A stretch of DNA of 6,986 bases, taken from assembly GCA_002454415.1 (NCBI GenBank), contig DKIT01000160.1, positions 1,615 to 8,600 on the forward strand. The letters run 5' to 3'. Of this stretch, positions 1 to 6,399 are shown piece by piece. The position numbers and the translations under genes were made by a program. The notes below the pieces were generated by a model. It had not been told where the DNA came from. It did not search any database and worked only from the letters and a program-made list of their open reading frames with translations. Positions within the stretch are counted from its first letter, which is position 1, and each line of letters opens with the position of its first letter. The stretch is from Sphingobacterium sp. UBA6711. Its GTDB lineage: Bacteria; Bacteroidota; Bacteroidia; Sphingobacteriales; Sphingobacteriaceae.

Positions 1-2
1 CT

Positions 3-278
3 GTTTACTATTATATTTTGGGAAATAACAACGTGATCAATGCCTCATTTATCAAAATAAGAGACTTGACTTTAAGCTATCGGTTGCCCAAAGCGATCTT
101 GGACCGCATTCACTTTAATGAATTACGTGTGTTCGGACAGATGGGAAATATCATGGTATGGAAAGCCAACAAATATGGTATTGACCCAGAATTTCAGGGT
201 TTTAACAATAATGGAGGTATTAGAACGCTCAGAACCGGGCAGAATAGTCTTTCCTTCGGTGTAAATGTATCATTTTAA
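3..278 (+). CDS. SusC-like TonB-dependent outer-membrane receptor, C-terminal end (5' truncated by window edge)
   Basis: This is the last 91 residues of a SusC/RagA-type TonB-dependent transporter, the outer-membrane beta-barrel that imports glycans or other nutrients together with a SusD lipoprotein. The frame is open to the left edge, so the gene starts outside the window; the TTG near base 18 is internal. Family hallmarks visible are the segment NASFIKIRDLTLSYRLP (the usual 'FlRlknltLgYtlP' strand near the barrel end), then a strand with GNIMVWKANKYGIDPE, and a terminal strand SLSFGVNVSF ending in Phe, as expected for an outer-membrane barrel. The stop TAA is 13 bases before the start of a SusD gene, the standard SusC-SusD arrangement. 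The substrate cannot be read from this fragment. Its linkage to thioredoxin-like genes rather than glycosidases on the same strand gives no sugar clue. Confidence 0.93.
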   Translation, partial: VYYYILGNNNVINASFIKIRDLTLSYRLPKAILDRIHFNELRVFGQMGNIMVWKANKYGIDPEFQGFNNNGGIRTLRTGQNSLSFGVNVSF

Positions 279-291
279 TTAGTATCTCATT

Positions 292-1698
292 ATGAAAAAA
301 CAGATCAACTATATATTCTTAATAGCCCTCTCCGTATGTATTTTATCTTGCGGCAAGAGCTTTTTGGAAGTTCAACCTAAAGGGAGCTTAATCGCCAGTA
401 AAACGACTGAATATGAAAATATGCTCTATAATTCTCTATCGGTAGGATTCGACGCACCCGCGCTGATATTGGGTGATGATGCAACTGTACTCGACTCTTA
501 TTTTAATGCATCAGTAAATCGTTCTCAACGTTTATTCCGATATCAAGGAAATATCTATGAACAAGAAGAGGCTGCAGACGAATTAATTATTCCTATTCGC
601 AATATCTATCTTTATAACAAGATTATTAATGAAGTAATGAATAGTGAGGGTGGCACGGAGGAAAGCAAGCGCGCGATTCAGGCAGAAGCGAAAGCATCCC
701 GTGCATTTTTAAACCTTTACTTGATCAACTATTACGGAAAACCTTATCAGGCCAGCTCCGCATCTACAGACCCTGGGATTCCGCTGGTTAAGGAAGCGGA
801 TGTCGCACAAAATAGTTTTACCAGAGCGACCGTACAGCAGGTGTACGATAATATGATAAGTGATCTTAAACAATCTATTCCTCTAATACCTGTTAATGTA
901 CCCAACAGACTTCGGATGTGCAAATCCGCAGCCGAGCTTACCTTGGCCAAGATTTATTGGTTTATGGGGAATTATGAACAAGCATTAATCCTTATTAAAC
1001 AGGCAAAATTACATATGCCGACCAGTTTCGAAAACTTTATCTACAACTACAACCAAACTTATGCATCTGGAACATGGACGGTAACATCTGGATTGGAAAA
1101 TCGTCAGAATCTACTTGTCAGAACAACAAACGCACTGGTTGCAACCAACTCCAATAATATATTGCTGGCGCCGTGGGTTTACATGCTGTTCAGTAAGAAT
1201 GATCAACGTCTCAAATCTTTTAGCAGGATGCCTTATTTGGGCAACTCGATTTTCCCAGTAGAGGGCCTCAGCAGGCGAATTGGACCATTCGGTTCACAGG
1301 CGCCGCAAGGCGTTTATCTGCCAGATGTCGAACTGATGCAGGCCGAATGTGAAGCGAGGATGGGAAATATAGATGCCGCTAAGAGTATTCTAACAGCATT
1401 TAGGGAAAAAAGGATGCCCGCAGATGAAGCGAAAATTCCTGCCATGGACCAAAATAACCTCATCAAGTTTACAGTTGAGGAAAGAGTTCGGGAGTTTGCT
1501 CTGTATGGGCTGCGATGGTTTGATATACGCCGTCTGTCAAATGATCCGCTCTTCAAAGATAAAGTGTACGAACATACTATTTATGGCGCTAAAGAAGGAA
1601 AAGCTATCGAAACGATCAAATTACCTTCAGAAAGGCTTACCCTTAGATTTCCACCCGCTGTGATTTCCAGAAATCCCGGCATGGAAAACAACCCTTAA
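292..1698 (+). CDS. SusD/RagB-family nutrient-binding outer-membrane lipoprotein
   Basis: This 468-residue surface lipoprotein forms the lid on the SusC barrel and binds the imported ligand. A lipoprotein signal occupies residues 1-19, with lipobox ILSC and acylated Cys20, followed by the typical mature start GKSFLEVQPKG. The N-terminal SusD-like region includes a TPR-type helix pair around residues 127-150 (RAIQAEAKASRAFLNLYLIN, then YYGKPY). The C-terminal RagB/SusD domain shows LPDVELMQAECEARMGN at 343-359 and the signature EERVREFALYGLRWFDIRRL at 396-415. It ends with FPPAVISRNPGMENNP, matching the usual '..NP...QNP' tail. At 468 residues it is somewhat short for the family (often 500-600) but has both ends. 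It follows the SusC gene by 13 bases and is presumably co-transcribed with it. The ligand is unknown: convergence with a mannanase operon is suggestive only. Confidence 0.96.
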   Translation: MKKQINYIFLIALSVCILSCGKSFLEVQPKGSLIASKTTEYENMLYNSLSVGFDAPALILGDDATVLDSYFNASVNRSQRLFRYQGNIYEQEEAADELIIPIRNIYLYNKIINEVMNSEGGTEESKRAIQAEAKASRAFLNLYLINYYGKPYQASSASTDPGIPLVKEADVAQNSFTRATVQQVYDNMISDLKQSIPLIPVNVPNRLRMCKSAAELTLAKIYWFMGNYEQALILIKQAKLHMPTSFENFIYNYNQTYASGTWTVTSGLENRQNLLVRTTNALVATNSNNILLAPWVYMLFSKNDQRLKSFSRMPYLGNSIFPVEGLSRRIGPFGSQAPQGVYLPDVELMQAECEARMGNIDAAKSILTAFREKRMPADEAKIPAMDQNNLIKFTVEERVREFALYGLRWFDIRRLSNDPLFKDKVYEHTIYGAKEGKAIETIKLPSERLTLRFPPAVISRNPGMENNP

Positions 1699-1727
1699 AA
1701 CTACGGAGACATAACAATTTCTTGAGA

Positions 1728-1756
1728 AGCTGACTGCTAAACACTAGCAGTTGGCT
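1728..1756 (+). promoter_or_regulatory. Intercistronic RNA hairpin between SusD and first TlpA-like gene
   Basis: In the 80-base gap after the SusD stop, AGCTGACTGCT (1728-1738) pairs with AGCAGTTGGCT (1746-1756). This gives an 11-bp stem, including two G-U pairs, around a 7-base loop. No T-run follows (the next bases are CATTTAAACG), so it is not a standard intrinsic terminator. It could be a 3' mRNA-stabilising or processing element that keeps SusC/SusD transcript levels above those of the downstream genes, or a weak attenuator. The pairing is seen directly; the role is inferred. Confidence 0.55.
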
Positions 1757-1778
1757 CATTTAAACGAATAATAACGAC

Positions 1779-2828
1779 ATGAAAAATATATTAATCGTCC
1801 TGCTTTTTTTGTTTTTTTATGAGTATGGCTACACACAACAGAACGCAATACAAAATCAGCTGAAAGCCCTTTTTGAAGAAAAAGACGATATCAAACTTAG
1901 ATCTGCTTTAAAAAATTACACGGATAGCAAAGAAGAGTCAGGCCTAATTGTCGCTGTCAATTATTATACCTACAAGAACCTACAGCAGACAGCCGATTCT
2001 TTAAAGCAAATAGCCGTCGCCAGATTTCCGCAAGGAGATTTCGCCTATAGCAAGGCAATTGAAAAGTTCGACTCGCTAAATTCTTATCAGGAAAAGATCA
2101 AATTTCATCATCAGATAATAAAAGAATTTCCTGGACGTGACTTTTCAAGTTTCAACGGCATGCTCATCCAAGAAGCAATTGAAAACAGGGACTGCGCTCT
2201 GGCTACCGAAACTTTTGCCAAAATTGAGAATAGCGCCTATATCCATTATCTTATTCCTGTTCTCTGCGAAAAACTTATGCTGCAAAAGGAGACTAATGAT
2301 GAATGTTTGAATGCCTTTCTACAAAGTTTACTTGACAGTTACAGAAACATTCTTAAAGGCAGCATGATCTCCGAAAAAGTGCCCGATATAGCCCTGAGCG
2401 ATATCAACGGTAACACGGTTTCCCTTGCATCACTTAAAGGAAAAACTGTTGTTCTGGACTTCTGGGCTACCTGGTGTAAACCCTGCCTTGAGTCTTTTCC
2501 CGGCATGCAGACAGCAGTGGACAATTACAAAAATGATCCGAATATCAGGTTTTTCTTCATCAATACGGCAGAAAGAGGCACAGAAGATCCCAAGCCTAAA
2601 GTGAATAAGATAATGGATGACAACAAATATACATTTCGTGTTCTTATGGATAAAAAGGATGACATGAGCAAACGCTATGCTGCCTTGGAAGCCTTTAAAG
2701 TCGCGGCGTTACCGACAAAATTTATCATCGACAAAAATGGTCTGGTTCGTTTCAAATTGTCTGGTACGAATGGTGGCAGTCAATTCATACAGGAAGAAAT
2801 AAAAATGATGATCGATGCTAATAATTAA
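1779..2828 (+). CDS. Exported TlpA-like thioredoxin-fold protein with N-terminal helical domain
   Basis: This 349-residue protein is probably a periplasmic thiol-disulfide oxidoreductase of the TlpA/ResA/AhpC-TSA superfamily. Residues 1-20 form a signal peptide with a strongly hydrophobic core (ILIVLLFLFF) and likely cleavage near YTQ-QN. Residues about 21-195 are an all-helical-looking region I do not recognise as a named domain; it has three extra cysteines (139, 163, 176). The thioredoxin fold spans about 198-349: VPDIALSDINGNTVSLASLKGK, then DFWATWCKPC with the redox pair Cys233/Cys236, and the cis-proline loop AALPTKF (Pro312). The active-site motif WCxPC is intact, so it should be redox-active; the WCKPC variant suggests a reductase-type enzyme. 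It follows the SusD gene after a hairpin and is followed 4 bases later by a second TlpA-like gene. TlpA-like genes behind SusC/SusD pairs are common in Sphingobacteriaceae, but their substrate is generally unknown. Confidence 0.9.
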   Translation: MKNILIVLLFLFFYEYGYTQQNAIQNQLKALFEEKDDIKLRSALKNYTDSKEESGLIVAVNYYTYKNLQQTADSLKQIAVARFPQGDFAYSKAIEKFDSLNSYQEKIKFHHQIIKEFPGRDFSSFNGMLIQEAIENRDCALATETFAKIENSAYIHYLIPVLCEKLMLQKETNDECLNAFLQSLLDSYRNILKGSMISEKVPDIALSDINGNTVSLASLKGKTVVLDFWATWCKPCLESFPGMQTAVDNYKNDPNIRFFFINTAERGTEDPKPKVNKIMDDNKYTFRVLMDKKDDMSKRYAALEAFKVAALPTKFIIDKNGLVRFKLSGTNGGSQFIQEEIKMMIDANN

Positions 2829-2832
2829 TTCA

Positions 2833-3951
2833 ATGAAAAATAAGAAAATATATCAGGTAATGGGTCCATTCGTGTTCGTCACGATGATCCTTTTAAATAT
2901 GACAGTCCGTGCTCAGGACAGTAAAATTGGTCTTAGCATAGGCGATACAGCACCTCAACTGACCTTTTCAAAGCTTGTGAAAGGGAGCAGTACTGTATTA
3001 TCGGATGAAAAAATCACCATTTTGGAGTTTTGGGCTACGTGGTGCGTCCCTTGTATCGCCGCAATGCCTCATCTTTCTGAACTGGCGGAAAAATATACCG
3101 ATGAAGCTAATGTCATTGCTGTCAACGTTATGGAACGTACGGGCGATCAGCCGTATTCGGTAGTCGCGCCAAAAGTTACCGAGTTTGTTGAAAAGATGAG
3201 CGAAAAAATGCGTTTTACCGTTGTGGTGGATGACGATGAAAAAAACATGGAAAAGAAATGGTTGCGTGCGGCAGGCATAAATGGTATTCCTGCCACTATC
3301 GTAGTAAAAGACAAAAAAATCTATTGGATAGGTCATCCCATGTTTTTGGATAAAGTTCTGGAACAGATAAAAAACGGCTCATATGAACTCATGGAACAGA
3401 AAAAAGAGTATGAAAAGAAGTTTATTGCACAGAGAAACGAATCGAATAGCTTTAAGGATAACATGACGGCGATAGAAAATGCGATAAGTTCCAAAAACTA
3501 CCAGGAGGCAATTGCGCTTACGGACAAGTTCGCTGCACTAGCACCCAAGTCCTCCTACGTCTACAAGCAGCGTAAACTCCAGATTCTGCTTGCCTTTTTT
3601 AAGGAGGAAGATGTATTAAATTATTTAAAGAATATGCAGAAAATAGATAAAAAGGACGCCGCTGCCCTAGCGTCCTTTATCGCAACTCAGGAGAATATCC
3701 CCCAAAAAATCAATCTGAATGCGGCAGAAATCATTGTTAAATCCGGAGAAAAAAACACCTATTATCTAGATTGCCTGGCAACCTTGCAAAGTAGGCTTGG
3801 GCAATTCGATCAAGCTTACAAAAGCCAGTTAAAAATGCTTAATCTTTTAATAGAAGCACGTAAGGATAAACCCGATTTAATATCGGAAGAAGTGATTGAA
3901 AGCAACAGAAAGAAAGTGGAAGAATACCAAAAACAGATTAAGAAAAAATAG
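2833..3951 (+). CDS. Exported TlpA-like thioredoxin-fold protein with C-terminal helical (TPR-like) domain
   Basis: The protein has 372 residues from the ATG at 2833. An in-frame ATG at 2815 would add MLIINS and overlap the previous gene; I prefer 2833 because it leaves a normal signal peptide (basic MKNKK, hydrophobic core, cleavage near VRAQ-D). The thioredoxin fold occupies about residues 34-180: IGDTAPQLTF, then EFWATWCVPC with Cys71/Cys74, the segment VNVMERTGDQPYSV, and the cis-proline loop GIPATIV (Pro153) followed by WIGHP. Residues about 190-372 are charged and helical, with TPR-like stretches such as NYQEAIALTDKFAALAPKSS and LGQFDQAYKSQLKML, ending in a Lys-rich tail. The role is probably periplasmic disulfide reduction or exchange, with the helical region as partner-binding platform (inference). 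It lies 4 bases after its neighbour, so the two are almost certainly co-transcribed, and it is the last gene before the terminator. Confidence 0.9.
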   Translation: MKNKKIYQVMGPFVFVTMILLNMTVRAQDSKIGLSIGDTAPQLTFSKLVKGSSTVLSDEKITILEFWATWCVPCIAAMPHLSELAEKYTDEANVIAVNVMERTGDQPYSVVAPKVTEFVEKMSEKMRFTVVVDDDEKNMEKKWLRAAGINGIPATIVVKDKKIYWIGHPMFLDKVLEQIKNGSYELMEQKKEYEKKFIAQRNESNSFKDNMTAIENAISSKNYQEAIALTDKFAALAPKSSYVYKQRKLQILLAFFKEEDVLNYLKNMQKIDKKDAAALASFIATQENIPQKINLNAAEIIVKSGEKNTYYLDCLATLQSRLGQFDQAYKSQLKMLNLLIEARKDKPDLISEEVIESNRKKVEEYQKQIKKK

Positions 3952-3972
3952 TATGATATCATAATACACTAT

Positions 3973-4011
3973 AAAAAATGCCTCCAAAAAGTTATTTTGG
4001 AGGCATTTTTT
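3973..4011. terminator. Bidirectional intrinsic terminator between convergent operons
   Basis: This is a perfect inverted repeat. AAAAAATGCCTCCAAAA (3973-3989) pairs with TTTTGGAGGCATTTTTT (3995-4011) around a 5-base loop. The GC-rich core TGCCTCC/GGAGGCA is flanked by an A-run on the left and a T-run on the right, so a U-tract follows the hairpin on either strand. It lies 21 bases after the last + strand thioredoxin gene and about 130 bases beyond the stop of the - strand mannanase operon, so it can serve both. Confidence 0.93.
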
Positions 4012-4144
4012 ATAAAATAAAGTTTTTCGCACGTTGTCTGGAAAAATTACACCTTTACCACAGGGTATATTCCATAGAAGGAATCCGAAATCGCTACGCC
4101 ATAGTAGAACACAGATTACGACATGCTATTGATCTTCACGAACG
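4012..4144. other. 133-base unassigned stretch between terminator and mannanase operon
   Basis: I see no recognisable gene, RNA or strong hairpin here. On the - strand it would be the 3' untranslated region of the mannanase transcript before the shared terminator. The + strand frame stays open across it and on into the antisense of the mannanase gene, but nothing in it is recognisable and there is no family motif. The - strand frames are broken by stops. It could be a decayed remnant of an older gene or mobile element, but I cannot show that. Confidence 0.4.
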
Positions 4145-5266
4145 TTACTTTAATTGGAATACATCTGATTTTCTACTGAATTTCCTTAAATCACCAGCAG
4201 CAGGGTGCCCTTTAAATGGTATGTAATAATGATTTTGTTTATCCTTTTCATACGCATTTCGCCAAAACAATATCCAAGCCAACCCTTTTTCTTTTACCAA
4301 TGGGTAAACCACCTGGGTGAAATAAGCTGAATCTTTAACGCCTTCGAAGCCCGTTTCTCCAATTGTTGGAATTTTTTTCAATTTATGGGCAACTTGTGTT
4401 ACTATTGCGATGTTTTTTGCCATCGCAACTTTGTATTTTTCGATATCTTCGGGCGTACCGTTGCCGGGCACATAACAATCGAAAGCAACAAGATCCACAT
4501 ATTCGTCGCCGGGATACCTTTCTAAAAAGTGACTTTCACTTTCAGTTTCAGATGGTGAATAGCAGTACAGCAAATGATGTATGCCAAGCTTTTGTTGAAA
4601 ATAATCTACTGTCATTTTCCAGAGATCTTTATATTCCTGTGCGGTACATTGTTTGGCGCCCCACAAAAACCAAGATCCAGTATGCTCATGATAAGGTCTT
4701 AGCACAACGGGAATAAAATTACCTTGACTATCTTTTAGGCTCAAAAGAAACGCCGCGGTCCTATCTAACCATTGCAGGTATTTTTGGTGATGGCTTCCAT
4801 TTGGTAGTACGGAACGAACGACAGTATCCTGCGCACAATCCCATGCATTTTTGCCTGACACGATATTATTTGCATGCCAGCTCAAAGTCGTAATACCACC
4901 CCGCTTTTGCGTCTCCACAATGTACTGACGCATATCATCAAAATATACAGAATCGAGATTGTACGCTTTGTCAAGCTCAATATCCCCGATCTCCCAGCCA
5001 ATCACTGCGGGATATTTACCTGTCGCATCTTTCATATCACTACGCCCCTTAACTTTATACCACCCATGACCGTAGGCCAAGTCATCCTGGTGCCCTAAAG
5101 AGATCCCTTGTGCACGTCTTGAATTGATTGTTTGGTACAAAACTTTTGCTTCTCTCGTTGCATTCATATCTACTGGTTGCTGTGCGGAAAGGTTTGATAC
5201 AGACGCAGAAAATGCACAACTTAGAACTAAACTGGTAACATACTTTCTAATTTTGGTCGGTTTCAT
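4145..5266 (-). CDS. GH26 beta-mannanase (second, downstream paralogue of tandem pair)
   Basis: This 373-residue exported glycoside hydrolase of family 26 hydrolyses beta-1,4-mannosidic bonds in mannan or glucomannan with retention. The signal peptide covers residues 1 to about 29 (cleavage near LSA-QQ). A VLSC at 14-17 could be read as a weak lipobox, so periplasmic versus lipid-anchored location is not settled. The GH26 domain fills the rest, with no carbohydrate-binding module. Motifs are LGHQDDLAYG (57-66), RSDMKDATGKYPA (75-87), TLSWH (127-131), RPYHEHTGSWFLWG (190-203) with acid/base Glu194, AFDCY with the conserved active-site Tyr265, TIGETGFEG with nucleophile Glu304, and FWRNA (334-338). 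The 110-residue spacing of the two Glu matches the family (212 and 320 in Cellvibrio Man26A, from memory). It starts inside the stop of the upstream GH26 gene through an ATGA overlap. The mode of action (endo or mannobiose-releasing exo) cannot be read from sequence alone; both occur in Bacteroidota GH26. Confidence 0.95.
   Translation of the reverse strand: MKPTKIRKYVTSLVLSCAFSASVSNLSAQQPVDMNATREAKVLYQTINSRRAQGISLGHQDDLAYGHGWYKVKGRSDMKDATGKYPAVIGWEIGDIELDKAYNLDSVYFDDMRQYIVETQKRGGITTLSWHANNIVSGKNAWDCAQDTVVRSVLPNGSHHQKYLQWLDRTAAFLLSLKDSQGNFIPVVLRPYHEHTGSWFLWGAKQCTAQEYKDLWKMTVDYFQQKLGIHHLLYCYSPSETESESHFLERYPGDEYVDLVAFDCYVPGNGTPEDIEKYKVAMAKNIAIVTQVAHKLKKIPTIGETGFEGVKDSAYFTQVVYPLVKEKGLAWILFWRNAYEKDKQNHYYIPFKGHPAAGDLRKFSRKSDVFQLK
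5263..5266 (-). other. ATGA stop-start overlap between the two GH26 genes
   Basis: The - strand reads AAAATGAAA: TGA ends the upstream GH26 gene (…SALK) and ATG begins the downstream one (MKPTK). There is no room for an independent leader, so the second mannanase is probably translated by ribosomes terminating on the first. Confidence 0.9.
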
Positions 5267-6399
5267 TTTAGTGCTGAATTATAAATAAGTGTACTGTTGT
5301 TTAAAAGAATAATAGCATGAGATTGGCAAAATTCCTTAAAATCCGCAGCAGCGTGGTGGTCATTGGTAGGTACGTAGTAATGTGTCGGAATATCGTCAGC
5401 GTTGCGCCAGAGCATGCAGTATGCCAGCGGCAATTTCGTTATGATTGGCTGTAAAACCTGGGTAAACCATTTTGGATCGGTAATACCTTCCAGACCTGTT
5501 TCAGTCAATGCCGCGATTTTATTTTTTTCCTGCGCTATAGTCGAAACAATTTCCATCTTGAGCGCTGCCGCGCTAGGATCATTGGCGCCGTCCGGGCGGA
5601 AATCCCAATAATTGTCCATCCCAAGAACATCGACATAATCATCGCCGGGATATTGCGCAAGATATTCGGCGCGGGTCTGAAATTTACAGTCAGGAGAGAA
5701 CGCATAAAGCAGTTGGTGAATGCCCAGATCCTCCCGTAAATAAGCAACCGTATAGCGCCATAATTGAATAAATTCCTCCGGAGAAGTATGGCCTTTTCCC
5801 CACCAGAACCAATCGCCGTCGAACTCATGAAAAGGTCTAAAAATAATCGGGATGGCCTCTTCATTTGATCCTTTACATTGCGATAAGAAATCACCTATCT
5901 TACGTAGGTAAGATTGATAAATAGCGTTTGATCTGCCTCCGGGTAAAATTTCTTTCACCGCTAGTTGCGGATTATTTTTCCACTCGTAAGAGCCACCATT
6001 GACAGGATTTGCCATATGCCAGGAAAAAGTTATTATTCCCCCTTTTTTATACATATCCTTAACCACCTTGACCAACCTTTTAGTCTCACTTTCCCGATAG
6101 GCTTTGTCCTGATGTGTGAGAGGTTGAAAATCCAGGCCTAAAAGTGCCGGATGGCTCCCTGTTACTTCTTTTATATCGCTACGGTCAGGGTTTCCTTTCC
6201 AATATCGGCCATAGCAAAGTGCATCCTGTTGCCCGAGAAAGACTTTCCCCTGCGATTGGGTACGCAGTAAGGATCGATATAAGGTCACCGTTTCCTTTGT
6301 CGCCTTATGATCCACAGGAAAAAGATGCTGTGCACAAAGCGTATTTCCCAAAATGATCATGGTCAATACGGCACAAAATATGAATTGCTTTTTCATCAT
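5263..6399 (-). CDS. GH26 beta-mannanase (first, upstream paralogue of tandem pair)
   Basis: This is a 378-residue exported GH26 beta-mannanase from the ATG at 6399-6397. A farther in-frame start at 6432 would lie deep inside the epimerase gene and put charged residues (MLRNDRKFWNK) before the signal peptide, so I reject it; the adjacent ATG at 6396 is also possible. The signal peptide is MMKKQ plus a hydrophobic core to about residue 23 (TLCA-Q), with no good lipobox, so it is likely periplasmic or secreted. Motifs are LGQQDALCYGRYW (55-67), RSDIKEVTGSHPA (73-85), TFSWH (124-128), RPFHEFDGDWFWWG (188-201) with acid/base Glu192, LGMDNYW with active-site Tyr264, ALTETGLEG with nucleophile Glu300, and WRNA (331-334). 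The Glu-Glu spacing is 108, as in characterised members, and no accessory domain is present. Its segment around the acid/base is the more canonical of the pair. It sits between the epimerase and the second GH26 gene with ATGA overlaps on both sides. Confidence 0.95.
   Translation of the reverse strand: MMKKQFIFCAVLTMIILGNTLCAQHLFPVDHKATKETVTLYRSLLRTQSQGKVFLGQQDALCYGRYWKGNPDRSDIKEVTGSHPALLGLDFQPLTHQDKAYRESETKRLVKVVKDMYKKGGIITFSWHMANPVNGGSYEWKNNPQLAVKEILPGGRSNAIYQSYLRKIGDFLSQCKGSNEEAIPIIFRPFHEFDGDWFWWGKGHTSPEEFIQLWRYTVAYLREDLGIHQLLYAFSPDCKFQTRAEYLAQYPGDDYVDVLGMDNYWDFRPDGANDPSAAALKMEIVSTIAQEKNKIAALTETGLEGITDPKWFTQVLQPIITKLPLAYCMLWRNADDIPTHYYVPTNDHHAAADFKEFCQSHAIILLNNSTLIYNSALK
6396..6399 (-). 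other. ATGA stop-start overlap between epimerase and first GH26 gene
   Basis: The - strand reads AAAATGATGAAA. TGA (6398-6396) ends the epimerase (…FGIK), and ATG (6399-6397) or the immediately following ATG (6396-6394) starts the mannanase. The overlap fixes the start of the GH26 gene much downstream of its longest open frame and implies translational coupling. Confidence 0.85.

Noticed and set aside
2815..2832. Upstream ATG for the second thioredoxin protein
   Set aside because: It adds six residues ahead of a normal MKNKK signal-peptide start and overlaps the preceding gene; possible, but less likely than 2833.
2998..3336. Open frame of 112 codons on the - strand opposite the second thioredoxin gene
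   Set aside because: It is antisense to the conserved thioredoxin fold; its composition follows the real gene and it has no motif.
3978..4226. Possible small + strand gene of 82 codons after the thioredoxin operon
   Set aside because: It starts inside the terminator stem and its last third is antisense to the mannanase C-terminus; no plausible promoter or family resemblance.
4363..4716. Open frame of 117 codons on the + strand opposite the second GH26 gene
   Set aside because: It is antisense to a well-supported GH26 coding region and shows no recognisable motif.
5218..5266. Lipoprotein reading of the second GH26 signal peptide (VLSC at residues 14-17)
   Set aside because: The hydrophobic core before the Cys is very short, and hydrophobic/small residues continue to a good signal peptidase I site near LSA-QQ; left as uncertain and not called.
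5535..5894. Open frame of 119 codons on the - strand inside the first GH26 gene
   Set aside because: It is an alternate frame of a gene whose own frame carries all GH26 catalytic motifs; it has no family features of its own.
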